A DNA stretch of 64,000 nt from Myxococcales bacterium (GCA_016794465.1 JAEUKA010000096.1:1-64000), one strand, 5' to 3'; shown: positions 18,089 to 28,029, counted from the first letter of the stretch. Notes: generated from the sequence alone by a model not told the origin. Program-made: numbers and translations.

Positions 18089-20242
18089 ATGAAACCAATT
18101 TCTGATCAAAAGCTCGGTTCCCAGCCACAACAGCCCTCACGTCGATCCTTTCTTCATGCGGTGGTCGCCACCACGGCCGGGGCCTGGCTTCTGCCGGCCT
18201 GCTCTGATCCGGAACGAACGCTCGAGATTGTCGACGGCAAGCAGTACTTTCCGCAGTCGGTGGCATCCGGCGATCCCCGTCCCGACAGCATCGTGCTATG
18301 GACCCGAGTCGTCGATCCGGCTGCCCCCGGCGAGCCCTGCCAGGTCCGCCTGCAGGTCGCCAGCGATGCCGACTTTGCCGCCGTGATCTACAGCAGCATG
18401 ACCCTGACCGTCAGCGCCGACAGCGACCACACCCTGCGCATCAAGGTCATCGGTCTTTCGCCGCGCACCACCTACTACTATCGCTTCCTGCTCGTTCGGC
18501 CTGACAACGTCTATTCGTCGGTGAAGGGCCGAACCCGCACAGCCCCTGGCGTCGACGACGACAAGCCGGTCAAGTTTGCGTTCTGGTCCTGCCAAGACTT
18601 CGACGGTCGCTACTACAACACCTGGCAGCGGCTCAACCAGCTCGACGAGGATCTCGACTTTGTGCTCGGCCTCGGCGACTACGTGTACGAAAAAGTTGCG
18701 GCGACCCCAGCGACTGGACCACGTGGCGTCCGCTTTGCCGATCCGGCTGGCGCCATCACCGTCGGCAGTCGCCTGGCCGCAGCGACCGTCGGACAGTATC
18801 GCGACCTCTACAAGCGCTATCGCTCCGACGTGGTGCTGCAGAAGGTCCACGAGCGCTATCCGATGATCGTCATCTGGGACGACCACGAGTTCGCCAACGA
18901 CTGCTTCGGCCCGAACAGCACCGACAGCGACGGCAAGAGCCAAGAGCTAAACCCGCCTCGTCGCCGCGCCGCCGAGCGAGCATTCTTCGAGTACATGCCG
19001 ATCGATGACGCCTCGTCGCCGTCCGGCAGCCTCAAGGTGATCGAGAGCGAGCTGTACCCCAAGACGCGCCTGTTCCGCGACTTCCGCTTCGGCAAGCACC
19101 TGCACCTTGTGCTCACCGACTACCGCAGCTTCCGGCCCGATCACCTGATCCCCGAGGAGGCCTATCCCGGCAGCCTCGCGCTCGATCAGCTGGCGCTGCA
19201 GTCCCTGGGGGCCTATCCGGCGTTTGCCGCGAACGACAACTTTGCGGTGATCGACATTGATGCGCCGCTGTATGCCCGGCAAAAGCAGGTGCTGCTGCTG
19301 GCCGCCGTCGCTGGCTGTGTGTCCGCCGGTCTGCCACAGGCCGACGCCGAGCAGAAAGCGGCCAGCTGGGTGACCGGCAACCTGGCGCTCCTGTACGTCA
19401 ACGCGGTGCTCAAGGCGACCATGCAGACCGCGCTGCTGGTTCCGCCAGCCCGCGATATGGAGCGAGGTGTGTCCTGGGCGCACATGGGCAAGCAGCAGCT
19501 GTTTTCGTCGATGGGCGCGCGCTATCTGGTCGTCAAGCCGCTGTTCGAGCTGTACGCACTATATAAGTGGCAGACGAGCAACCACGACAGCGAAAATGTC
19601 TTCGGCATCGCCCAGCAAGAGTGGCTGGAAAAGACCCTCACCGAGTCGAAGGCAACCTTCCGCGTCCTCGGCAGCTCGGTCATGCCCACCGAAGGCATCT
19701 TTGACCTGACCAGCACCACCGGCATCCCCGCCAACTTCCAGAACGTGTTCCTCTACGGCGTCGACGGCTGGGACGGCTTCCCCAACAAGCGCCGCGAGCT
19801 CATCGAGTTTCTGAAGTCAAACGCCATCCCAGCCACGCTGTTTGTCTCCGGCGACATCCACGGCGGCTTCGTCTCGCTGCTGGGCGGTGACACCTCCGTG
19901 TCACTCACCACGCCGGCCATCAGCTCGGGCACGCTTCAAGAGTCGGTGCAGGCCGCCGCCATCGGACTTGGCTTTGCCATCGACACGCCGGGCTACAACA
20001 AGGTCGTCGCCAACCTCGATCAGACGCTGCGCGACAGCAACCCCGCGATCCAGTTCACCGCCCCCGACCAGCACGGCTTCGTGATCGTCGAGATCGGGCC
20101 AGCCGAGGCGCAAGCAACGTTTCACCTCATCAGCCAGAGCGAGGTCAAGACCGACTCTACCGGCCTTGACACCGCCGCCCTGGCGATGAAGTTCACCACC
20201 CGCAAGTTCAAGATCGTCGGCGGCACCGTCACTGCCCTGTAA
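18089..20242 (+). CDS. phoD: PhoD-like alkaline phosphatase/phosphodiesterase
   Basis: 717 aa. The N-terminus has a Tat signal (SRRSFLHAVVATTAGAWLL) followed by a Cys in LPACS, so the protein may be a Tat-exported lipoprotein. A PhoD N-terminal Fn3-like domain begins at YFPQSVASGDPRPDSIVLWT. Metal ligands are in FWSCQD, LGDYVYE, IWDDHEFANDC and SGDIHGGF. PhoD releases phosphate from phosphodiesters and monoesters outside the cytoplasm, using Fe and Ca. The start has no recognisable ribosome site and an A/T-rich TGTAAAAATAG lies 12 nt upstream, so a leaderless transcript is possible. No clear Pho box was found by eye. Confidence 0.9.
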   Translation: MKPISDQKLGSQPQQPSRRSFLHAVVATTAGAWLLPACSDPERTLEIVDGKQYFPQSVASGDPRPDSIVLWTRVVDPAAPGEPCQVRLQVASDADFAAVIYSSMTLTVSADSDHTLRIKVIGLSPRTTYYYRFLLVRPDNVYSSVKGRTRTAPGVDDDKPVKFAFWSCQDFDGRYYNTWQRLNQLDEDLDFVLGLGDYVYEKVAATPATGPRGVRFADPAGAITVGSRLAAATVGQYRDLYKRYRSDVVLQKVHERYPMIVIWDDHEFANDCFGPNSTDSDGKSQELNPPRRRAAERAFFEYMPIDDASSPSGSLKVIESELYPKTRLFRDFRFGKHLHLVLTDYRSFRPDHLIPEEAYPGSLALDQLALQSLGAYPAFAANDNFAVIDIDAPLYARQKQVLLLAAVAGCVSAGLPQADAEQKAASWVTGNLALLYVNAVLKATMQTALLVPPARDMERGVSWAHMGKQQLFSSMGARYLVVKPLFELYALYKWQTSNHDSENVFGIAQQEWLEKTLTESKATFRVLGSSVMPTEGIFDLTSTTGIPANFQNVFLYGVDGWDGFPNKRRELIEFLKSNAIPATLFVSGDIHGGFVSLLGGDTSVSLTTPAISSGTLQESVQAAAIGLGFAIDTPGYNKVVANLDQTLRDSNPAIQFTAPDQHGFVIVEIGPAEAQATFHLISQSEVKTDSTGLDTAALAMKFTTRKFKIVGGTVTAL

Positions 20243-20258
20243 ACCGCCGCGACTGCGC

Positions 20259-22340
20259 CTACTCTTCTTCCTCTTCGACGTGCTTTTTGGCCGCGATCAC
20301 CTTGTCGGCCAGCTGCTGCGGCATCTCTGCATAGTGCGAGGTCGCCAGGCTGAAGCTGCCCCGTCCACCCGTCGCTGAGCGCAAAAACGCCGAGTAATCG
20401 AGCGTCTCACTCATCGGAATCTGCGCCATCACGACCTGGCTCTTGCCCTTGGCTTCCATGCCGCCGATGTGCGCCCGTCGGTTGTTGAGATCGCCGATGA
20501 TCGCGCCCATGTACTCCTCGGGAATGGCGACCTCGATCTTCATGTACGGCTCGAGCAGCACCGGCTGCGCCTGCTTGAACGCGGTCAGGAAGCCCTTGCT
20601 GCCCGCCATCTCAAAGCTGCGCGAGTCACTATCGACATCGTGATACTTGCCGTCGAACAGCCGCACTTTGACATCGGCGATCGGGTAGCCGGCGAGCCCA
20701 CCACGCACCATGCGCTCTTTGATGCCCTTTTCCACCGACGGAATGAACTGCCGGGGAATCGAGCCACCGACGATCGCGTCCTCGAACTGTAGGCCACTGC
20801 CACGCGGCGCCGGCTCTAGATCGAGGTAACAGACGCCGTACTGACCTTTGCCGCCGGTCTGTTTCTTGTGCTTGCCTTCGACGTTCTTGGCCCGGCCACG
20901 AATCGTCTCCAGGTACGGCACGCGCGGTGGCGCCAGATCCACTTCCACTCCGACGCGGCGCAGCTTGTCGAGCGTCGCCTCAATGTGCACCGGGCCACAG
21001 CCGCCAATCAGCGTCTCTTTGGTCGCCGGATCGTACTCAACCGACAGCGCCAGATCTTCTTCGTGAATGTCGTGCAGCTTCTGCGCCAGCTTCGCTTCGT
21101 CGGTCTTGCCCTTGATGTGCAGCGAGTAGCGCACCACCGGGGCCGGAATCGCCGGCGGCGCAAACTTCACCAGCTCTTTTTCATCCGAGAACGTGTCCCC
21201 GATGCGGGTCTGCTTGAGCTTGGCCAGCCCGACGATGTCACCGGCATGCGCCTCGGGAACGCTGGTCCTTTTGCCGGGCGTAAACACGTACAGCTGACCG
21301 ACGCGCTCGCCCTTTTCATGGGTTGCGTTCCAGATCGGCGCATCGGCGGAGATCTTGCCGGAGACAATCCGCACCAGCGCCAGCTTACCGACTTCCGATG
21401 GAATCACCTTGAATACATAGGCCGACATCGGCTCACTGCTCTTTGGAGAGCGCCGCACCTCGGCCCCCGCCTTGCCAGTGCCGGTACGCGATCGACCCGC
21501 CGACGCGGGTGGCAACAGCGCCGTCAGGCCATCGAGCAGCGCCTGCACGCCCCGATTCTGCGCCGCTGAGCCGCAAAACACCGGAAACAGCTTGCCCGCC
21601 GCCACCGCGCGCTGTAGCCCGATCTGCAGCTCTTCATCGGTGAGCGTCCCGGCATCGAAGTACACCGACATCAGCTCATCATCCGAGCCGGCGACTTCCT
21701 CGATCAGCTTGTCGCGCGCTTCTTTGACCGCCGCCGCCATCGCAGCCGGCACCTCGCCGACCGTAACGTCGCGACCATCTTCCGAAAAGCGGTAGGACTG
21801 CTGGCCAATCAAATCGACCACGCCCTCGAAGCTGCTCTCGGCGCCAATCGGCAGCTGCACCGCCACCGCCGCCGGGGACAGCACCCGTCGAGCTTGCTCG
21901 AGCACACCGTCGAAGTCGGCCCGCTCGCGATCCATCTTGTTGACGAACAGCACGCGCGGCATGTGCAGTCCATCGGCCTCTTCCCAGGTCTTCTCGGTGT
22001 AGACCTGCACGCCATCCGACGCTGAGACGACACACAGCGCACAGTCCGCCGCGCCGATCGCGACCATTGTGTCGACGATGAAGTCGCCCTGCCCCGAGGT
22101 GTCGATCAGGTTGAGCTTGCCCTTTTGCCACTCCACCGCATAGACGTGTGGATTGATCGTGCCCCGGCGCTTTTTCTCTTCGGGCTCCGAGTCCAGGTTC
22201 GAGGTTTCATCATCGACTCGCCCCAGCCGGGTGACCAGCTTGGCGTCGAACAAGATGGCCTCTCCCAGCGAAGTCTTTCCCGAACCACCATGCCCAATGA
22301 CGACGACATCCCGAATCTCTGCTTCGCTGTAGTTGCGCAT
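20259..22340 (-). CDS. EF-G-like translational GTPase (EF-G2-type paralogue)
   Basis: 693 aa with EF-G domains I-V: P-loop GHGGSGKT (16-23), NKMD for guanine, and C-terminal DVKVRLFDGKYHDVDSDSRSFEMAG and VEVAIPEEYMGAIIGDLNNRR. The P-loop GHGGSGKT, in place of GHVDAGKT, and the EPEEKKRRGTI segment put it in the EF-G2-like branch, not the main elongation factor. The switch II motif, normally DTPGHVDF, is DTSGQGDF: the activating His is Gln and the Pro is Ser. The tail is five residues of Glu/Asp type. AGGAGG precedes the ATG. No fusA is present in the str cluster, so whether this protein or another copy drives translocation is open. Confidence 0.88.
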   Translation of the reverse strand: MRNYSEAEIRDVVVIGHGGSGKTSLGEAILFDAKLVTRLGRVDDETSNLDSEPEEKKRRGTINPHVYAVEWQKGKLNLIDTSGQGDFIVDTMVAIGAADCALCVVSASDGVQVYTEKTWEEADGLHMPRVLFVNKMDRERADFDGVLEQARRVLSPAAVAVQLPIGAESSFEGVVDLIGQQSYRFSEDGRDVTVGEVPAAMAAAVKEARDKLIEEVAGSDDELMSVYFDAGTLTDEELQIGLQRAVAAGKLFPVFCGSAAQNRGVQALLDGLTALLPPASAGRSRTGTGKAGAEVRRSPKSSEPMSAYVFKVIPSEVGKLALVRIVSGKISADAPIWNATHEKGERVGQLYVFTPGKRTSVPEAHAGDIVGLAKLKQTRIGDTFSDEKELVKFAPPAIPAPVVRYSLHIKGKTDEAKLAQKLHDIHEEDLALSVEYDPATKETLIGGCGPVHIEATLDKLRRVGVEVDLAPPRVPYLETIRGRAKNVEGKHKKQTGGKGQYGVCYLDLEPAPRGSGLQFEDAIVGGSIPRQFIPSVEKGIKERMVRGGLAGYPIADVKVRLFDGKYHDVDSDSRSFEMAGSKGFLTAFKQAQPVLLEPYMKIEVAIPEEYMGAIIGDLNNRRAHIGGMEAKGKSQVVMAQIPMSETLDYSAFLRSATGGRGSFSLATSHYAEMPQQLADKVIAAKKHVEEEEE

Positions 22341-22475
22341 CCCAGAAACCTCCTAACCAAGTCTGTCCTGTCGGTGGGCAAGCTCGCGCGGTCCCGTCGC
22401 AGCCGACAAAAAGAACCTTGCACGAAAGGTCGGACAGTATGAGCGCCGACACACCTTGCCTTAGGGGCGGGCATT

Positions 22476-25400
22476 TTACCTTCCCAAGCGAGGAGCGATA
22501 GCGTTTTTTTGGCGCAGGTAGCTTTCCATGTTGCGCACCGCTTGCCGAGGCTTGCCGCTCGCCATCTGCGTCCGCGACAGGTAATAGAACGCGCCGGGGT
22601 GCTTTTGCAGGTAGGCTTCGTCGTCGGACAGCTCGGCCAGGTGATCAAGCGCTTCGGGCGCCAGGTCGGCCTTGTAGAGCAAGTAGCCGAGCAGCAGCCG
22701 CACACTCGGGCCCATTTGATCGATCCAGCGCATCGGCCACTCGCGCAGCTCACGCAGGGCATACACGTACTCGCGCTTCGCCAGGTTGCGCACCGCGTCT
22801 TGCCACTGCCGCAGGATCTGCGCTTGCTCCGCTGCGGACAGCCCGACCGGGAGCGTTGGTGTGCCCAGTCCATCGGCAAAGTGCTCGCTCTGGCCATCCC
22901 AGTCGAGAGACAGCGGCTCCTCCTGCGCACTGGCCGTCTGCGGCCCAAACATCGCCAGCAGCCGCCCCAGCTCCTCTGCCTCCGGGCCGCCACCTGTCCC
23001 CAGCGAGCGCCGCAGCAGCCGCGCCGCCGCCTTGCGCTTGCCCCGCATCAGCAGCGCCCGCCCGATTCGCGCATAGACCTCAGCCCGCTGCTCGCCAGTC
23101 ACTTGGCCGGTTTGTCCCGCTGGCGGCACCTCGAACGGCAGCCCATGACCGACGAGGTAGCGCTCGAAACGACCATAGATCCAGTCATCACTGTGGACAC
23201 GCGGCACCGACGACTCGTGACGCATGTAGCCGAGCAGATCACGCGGCGCCGCAAACTCGATCCGTGCATTGTCGTCGGTGTTGATCTGCCCCCCCACGGT
23301 AAAAGCCCACAGCTCGTCGGGAGTCAGCAAAAGGTCCGCCAGCACTTCTTCGGCGCGATCGATCCCGGCCCGTGACAGCTCGGCCCGCAGTGCCGGAATC
23401 CGAAAGTTTTTGCGCAGGCGCTGCAGATCGAGCGGCAGCGGTCGCTTGGTTGCCACCAAGATCATGTCGCTGGAGCCATACTCCGACGTGAACACGTAGG
23501 TGTGGGGAAACACGCTCGCAAAGCTGCGCAGCAGGGTCTTGATGTTCACCGGCGACAGCTCGTACAGCTGCGCCCACTGACAGAACACGCCGTCGTCGGC
23601 CAGGCGGCTTTTGGCAAGCTGCCAGTAGTCGATCGTAAACAGGTTCGAGACGCCGGTAATCCACGGATTCGACGGCTCGCTGACAATCACGTCGTAGCGA
23701 TCGTCCACCGAGCTGGCCTGCGTCATGAAGTTGCGACCGTCGCCGATGATGACTCGGACGCGCGGATCTTTGCTCGGCAGGTGGCTGACCTCGGCAAAAA
23801 AACGATCGCCGGCCTCGACCACCGCCGGCTCCAGCTCGATCACGTCGGCATGCGCAATCGGAAACTGCGTCACCGCGCCAATCGTCACCCCCGAGCCATA
23901 GCCGACCACCGCGACCCGAGGCGGCTTTTCGAGCGCCGTCGGATGCCACAAGAGCGGCATCAGCCCGACCATGATCTGCGTGCCCATGTCGTCGGAGTTC
24001 GAGGCATCGACCTTGCCGTTGTTCTTCAGCGCGATCGTCTTGCCCCAGCGCTCGACCGACACCGTCGTCGCGATTCCATCTTTGTAATAAAGCAGGTCGG
24101 GCAGCACTCGGTTGTGGAGCCGCACCACCGACCGCGCCACCGAGACACGAAACAGCCCCGCCGCAAAGTGGGTCAGGTTCCAGCGCGGCGACAGCCAGGC
24201 AAACAGCACCGCCGTCACCAGCACCAGCCCCGCCAGGACGATCGGCACGACTCGCTTGGGTGCATTTTCAGCTGTCGGAGGCTCGGGAACCGGCGGCTCA
24301 CCGTCGCTGATCGAGTCTTTGGCTCGCGACTCGGCAAAGAAGAGCAGCAGCGCCGCCACACCCGCCGTCAGCAGGGCACAACCAAGCAGCCCGCGCTGCA
24401 AGCCCAGCCCCGGCAGCACCAAAAACCCAGCCGCAAACGAACCGACGATCGCCCCGAGCGTGTTCATCGCATAGGCAATCCCGACATCATGCCCGGCCCC
24501 GTCGACGCTCCCGGTGTAGATGCGCATCGTCAGCGGCATCACTCCGCCCATCGCCAGCGTCGCCGGCAAGATCGCCAGCGCCGACAGCCCAAACTGAGTC
24601 GAGAGCAGCTCGTCGACACCCAGCTGCCCCGAGCGCAGGATCGACAGAAAGATCCCCGGCAAGCGATCGAACATCAGATACGAATAGCCGACCGCCAGCA
24701 GCGTCAGCGCGTGCAGCGACCCGAGCCATAGCACTGGCCGCGCAATCTTGGGCAGCAGCCTCGTCACCACCGCCGCGCCCGCCGCCAGCCCGATCAGAAA
24801 CGCGAGCAGGATCAGCGTAAACGAGTACACCGACGAGCCAATGATGATCGCCAGCGCCCGCGTCCACAGCACTTGGTACATCATCGCCGTCGCCCCCGAG
24901 ATCGCATACGACAGCACCGCCAGTCGCCGCAGTCGAAGGGGACTTGGCAGCTCCGAGGCCGCTTGCGCTTCGTCCTCGTTATTTTTGTCGTCCCCGTCGC
25001 TATCGCTGCCGATCGGCTCACTCGCCAGGTCCGCTGCCCTTTGGCGCCGTCGCCACAACAGCCCACCGACGAGGATCAGCGCCGCCAAGGTCAGGTTGGT
25101 ACCGGCTCCGAGCAGGTTGGTCCGCGTCACCCCAAGTCGCGGCAGCAAGATGAAGCCCGACAGGAACGTGCCGACCACTGCTCCGGTCGTGTTCATCGCA
25201 AACAGCGTCCCAATCCGCACCGAGGTCCCGACGAGCCCGGTGGGTTTTTGCGACACGTACTGCGACAGCAGCGGCAGCGTCGCGCCCATCAGCGTCGTCG
25301 GGATGATCAGCGCCAGCGTGGTCGCCAAAAAGCGCAAAAACGACAGCAGCACGAAGTGATCACCGACGGTCCGCCACAAAAAGCTGTTCAGCGCTGGATA

Positions 25401-25670
25401 GCGTGCCAGGACCAGCGGCAGCAGCAGCGCGTAGAGGCCGACACCCGCCTCGACCAGCGCGTAGGCGACCAGCGGCCGCTTAACCTTGGGAGCAAGCTTG
25501 CCGCCGATGAGACTGCCCAGCGCGAGCCCACCCATGAACACCGACAGCACCGTCGACATCGCCAGCGTCGTCGAGCCGAACACGAGCTGCAGCTCCCGCG
25601 TCCAGAGCACCTCGAAAAGCAGCCCAGAGCCGCCGGACAGCAGGAAGCAGAGAAACACCAGGATATCCAT
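22476..25670 (-). CDS. Polytopic membrane protein fused to spermidine-synthase-like domain
   Basis: 1064 aa from the ATG at 25670; a GTG at 25730 is in frame and equally possible. Two MFS-like membrane blocks (about 1-230 and 270-520) are separated by an acidic linker (DSDGDDKNNEDEA). They are followed by a PABS methyltransferase-fold domain: RVAVVGYGSGVTIGAV, then DVIELEPAVVEAG, VIIGDGRNFM and DVIVSEPSNPW. The last about 250 residues are TPR-like. These spermidine-synthase-like fusions are common in Myxococcota and Planctomycetes, with no established function; true aminopropyl transfer is not implied. It overlaps the 3' end of the amidohydrolase ORF in another frame. Confidence 0.85.
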   Translation of the reverse strand: MDILVFLCFLLSGGSGLLFEVLWTRELQLVFGSTTLAMSTVLSVFMGGLALGSLIGGKLAPKVKRPLVAYALVEAGVGLYALLLPLVLARYPALNSFLWRTVGDHFVLLSFLRFLATTLALIIPTTLMGATLPLLSQYVSQKPTGLVGTSVRIGTLFAMNTTGAVVGTFLSGFILLPRLGVTRTNLLGAGTNLTLAALILVGGLLWRRRQRAADLASEPIGSDSDGDDKNNEDEAQAASELPSPLRLRRLAVLSYAISGATAMMYQVLWTRALAIIIGSSVYSFTLILLAFLIGLAAGAAVVTRLLPKIARPVLWLGSLHALTLLAVGYSYLMFDRLPGIFLSILRSGQLGVDELLSTQFGLSALAILPATLAMGGVMPLTMRIYTGSVDGAGHDVGIAYAMNTLGAIVGSFAAGFLVLPGLGLQRGLLGCALLTAGVAALLLFFAESRAKDSISDGEPPVPEPPTAENAPKRVVPIVLAGLVLVTAVLFAWLSPRWNLTHFAAGLFRVSVARSVVRLHNRVLPDLLYYKDGIATTVSVERWGKTIALKNNGKVDASNSDDMGTQIMVGLMPLLWHPTALEKPPRVAVVGYGSGVTIGAVTQFPIAHADVIELEPAVVEAGDRFFAEVSHLPSKDPRVRVIIGDGRNFMTQASSVDDRYDVIVSEPSNPWITGVSNLFTIDYWQLAKSRLADDGVFCQWAQLYELSPVNIKTLLRSFASVFPHTYVFTSEYGSSDMILVATKRPLPLDLQRLRKNFRIPALRAELSRAGIDRAEEVLADLLLTPDELWAFTVGGQINTDDNARIEFAAPRDLLGYMRHESSVPRVHSDDWIYGRFERYLVGHGLPFEVPPAGQTGQVTGEQRAEVYARIGRALLMRGKRKAAARLLRRSLGTGGGPEAEELGRLLAMFGPQTASAQEEPLSLDWDGQSEHFADGLGTPTLPVGLSAAEQAQILRQWQDAVRNLAKREYVYALRELREWPMRWIDQMGPSVRLLLGYLLYKADLAPEALDHLAELSDDEAYLQKHPGAFYYLSRTQMASGKPRQAVRNMESYLRQKNAIAPRLGR

Positions 25671-27042
25671 GCCGGCGCAGCGTACCGTCCTCTTGTGGCG
25701 CTGCGAAGGACGATGTCGCGCCTTGTCCACAGGAACCGCTCACCCGCTGGTCTTTGACCACCTCGCCGCCTTTCATGACAAACGGGATGTCTTCCAGGAC
25801 GCGCACGTTGGCGAGCGGGTTGGTCGGCACCGCCACCAAATCGGCATAAAAGCCCGGCTTGAGCTGCCCGACCCGATCCGCCCAGCGCAGCAGCTTGGCC
25901 GCGTGCAGCGTTGCGGCTTGAATCGATCCGAGCGGTGACATCCCCAGCTCGACCAGCGCACCGAACTCGCGGCCATTCATGCCGTGCGGATACACCGAGG
26001 AGTCGGTACCAAACGCAATCTTTACGCCCGCTCTTAGCGCTTTTGAGAGGTTTTGCTTGGCCTTCGGAGCCATTTCGCGCGCTTTCTCGGCTGTTTCTTG
26101 TGAAACCTCGGGCGGGCGCGCGTTTTCGGGAAAATGCGACCACAGGAACACGGTCGGAACGAGATAGGTACCGCGCGACTTCATCAGCTGAATGCACTCG
26201 TCATCCAGCTCGGTGCCATGCTCGATCGAGTCCACGCCCGCGCGCACCGCCTGCTTGATGCCGACTGTCCCGTGCGCATGCGCCGCCACCGGACGGTCCA
26301 GCCGCTTCGCCTCGGCCACCAAGGCGAGCAGCTCCTCGTCGCTATATTGGCCGACGTTGGGATTGGTGCCGACCGACAAGAACCCACCTGTGACCGCGAC
26401 CTTGACCACATCTGCGCCGTACTTGACGACCTCGCGGACCTTGCGAATCACACCCTCGCGCCCGTCGGCAATGCCCTCTTCGCTGTAGCGAAACGCATAC
26501 GGCAAAAGGTTCGAGTCCATGTGCCCGCCGGTCGATCCGATCGCCGGCCCCGACACCTGCATCCTCGGCCCAACGACATCACCAGCGCGGATCGCTTCAC
26601 GCAGCGCCACGTCGGCATAGCCGCGCGCTCCCAGGTTGCGCACGGTCGTAAACCCCGCCAGCAGCGTCGCCCGCGCATGTCGTGCCCCCAGCAGCGCCTC
26701 ACGCGGAGTGGACACCCCCAGCCAGGCAAAGCTTGCGACATCCACCCGGTAGGTCAGGTGCGTATGCGCATCGATCAGGCCCGGCAGCACCGTATACGCC
26801 CCAAGGTCGATCAGCTGCGCCCCCGACGGAGCATGCGCCAAGATCTGCGCCTCCGGGCCGACCTCCTTGATGCGCTCGTTTTCGATCAGCAGCGCTTGCT
26901 TGGCGTGCAGTATCCCCGTCTGCACGTCGAGCAGCTGGCCCGCTTTCACCAACACCGGCCCATGGATACCTGCCGTCGCCGTCCCCGAGCCCAGCAGACA
27001 GAGTAGCCCCCAAGTACATCCCACAACGCGTGCTGCCCCCAT
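25480..27042 (-). CDS. Exported amidohydrolase (imidazolonepropionase-like)
   Basis: 519 aa as read, with a signal peptide (WGLLCLLGSGTATAG). Metal and catalytic motifs: GLIDAHTHLTYR, the carboxylated-Lys strand DVVKVAVTGG, AHAHGTVGIKQAVRAG with SIEHGTELDD, and GTDSSVYPHG. This is the subtype-1 amidohydrolase / prolidase-imidazolonepropionase-like group, with unknown substrate. The family normally ends soon after FVMKGGEVVKDQR (codon 433, at about 25744). Here the frame runs on for 87 residues of composition unlike the rest, overlapping the next gene by 191 bp. A TGA at that point lies one frame off, so a lost stop or one-base indel is likely. A GGAGGAGA site precedes the start. Confidence 0.85.
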   Translation of the reverse strand: MGAARVVGCTWGLLCLLGSGTATAGIHGPVLVKAGQLLDVQTGILHAKQALLIENERIKEVGPEAQILAHAPSGAQLIDLGAYTVLPGLIDAHTHLTYRVDVASFAWLGVSTPREALLGARHARATLLAGFTTVRNLGARGYADVALREAIRAGDVVGPRMQVSGPAIGSTGGHMDSNLLPYAFRYSEEGIADGREGVIRKVREVVKYGADVVKVAVTGGFLSVGTNPNVGQYSDEELLALVAEAKRLDRPVAAHAHGTVGIKQAVRAGVDSIEHGTELDDECIQLMKSRGTYLVPTVFLWSHFPENARPPEVSQETAEKAREMAPKAKQNLSKALRAGVKIAFGTDSSVYPHGMNGREFGALVELGMSPLGSIQAATLHAAKLLRWADRVGQLKPGFYADLVAVPTNPLANVRVLEDIPFVMKGGEVVKDQRVSGSCGQGATSSFAAPQEDGTLRRHGYPGVSLLPAVRRLWAAFRGALDAGAAARVRLDDAGDVDGAVGVHGWARAGQSHRRQACSQG

Positions 27043-27225
27043 TGAAATCGTCTCCTCCGCCGAATGGTCCGGGCTATTTTCCCGCTTGTCGGCGATTCCT
27101 TCGACCGTTTTCTGTATCTATGGCTACATCTGATAACAGGCGACCAGATTGTTGCCTGCCTACAGCGCATCCTCTTTGCGAGGATTTGTCCGTCGCTGTT
27201 AAGCTTGGGTCGATGGGAGGCACGG

Positions 27226-28029
27226 ATGTCCGATCAGTATGATGTGCGGCCTTGGTATGCGCTGCTGCCCTTGCCCAGCCTCATCTTGGCAGCGCCGTTT
27301 GCCTTCATCACGTTCTGCGGAAGCCAGTGGCAGCCCGAGCTGAGCACGTTCAAGACCTTGGCTCAGTACAAGCAGCCGCCCGAGCTTCGTGTCCAGCCGT
27401 TCCGAGAGCGCGTGCGGCTCACGGCGACCAGCTGGCTGTCGTGGCCGCCCCATGAGTTTGCCCACTGCGATCTGCAGCCGACCAGGCACCCTCGGCTGGC
27501 GATCTGCTTCGGAAGCAACCCTCGTGAGGTGACGCTGGCCCGCGCCGATGTCGACCAGCTCGTCCTCACCGGGCTGCTGGGCCAAAGCAGCCCGCGCGGT
27601 CGCTGGCTGACCGATGGCCATCGCTATCTGTGGGGCGAAACGCTCATCGAAACCAAGCCGCAGCTTCGGATTGCGCCACTGCCTGCGCCCTTCCACGACC
27701 TCGAACTCCCCTCCGCCGAGCAGCCTCGCTTGCTCTCGCTGTCGACCGACCAAGAGTATGCACTGTGGGAGGATCGTCGCGCTCGCCCTGACGGCACGAT
27801 GCAGCTGGTGGTGATCCGTCTCGACGACGGGCGACAAGAATCAGCGCTTTCGATCGAGAACCCGAGCACGATCGCCAAGCTCCGCGATCCCAAGACGGCG
27901 CCGCAGCTCATCCAGACCATTGTGTGGTGGACCGATCAAAGCCGCCGCCAGCGAGTGCTGCTCCACGCCGAGGAGCTCGCGGACCCAGAAATGGACGAGC
28001 CGGACGAAACAGCCAAGCCGGACCCGTAG
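27226..28029 (+). CDS. Single-pass membrane protein, unknown
   Basis: 267 aa. The ATG at 27226 follows GGGAGG with 7-nt spacing; a longer frame back to 27064 has no such site. One transmembrane segment (YALLPLPSLILAAPFAFITF) lies at residues 9-29, leaving a C-terminal domain of about 235 residues, probably periplasmic (an N-in signal anchor). That domain contains paired hydrophobic strands such as PRLLSLSTDQEYALWEDRR and MQLVVIRLDDGRQ, which look like beta-propeller or sandwich strands. It ends in an acidic Pro-rich tail (DPEMDEPDETAKPDP). No family recognised. It is divergent from the amidohydrolase and converges on rplQ. Confidence 0.7.
   Translation: MSDQYDVRPWYALLPLPSLILAAPFAFITFCGSQWQPELSTFKTLAQYKQPPELRVQPFRERVRLTATSWLSWPPHEFAHCDLQPTRHPRLAICFGSNPREVTLARADVDQLVLTGLLGQSSPRGRWLTDGHRYLWGETLIETKPQLRIAPLPAPFHDLELPSAEQPRLLSLSTDQEYALWEDRRARPDGTMQLVVIRLDDGRQESALSIENPSTIAKLRDPKTAPQLIQTIVWWTDQSRRQRVLLHAEELADPEMDEPDETAKPDP

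Noticed and set aside
23502..24731. 409-aa plus-strand ORF
   Set aside because: His/Arg/Gln-rich shadow of the membrane-PABS gene with no recognisable domain.
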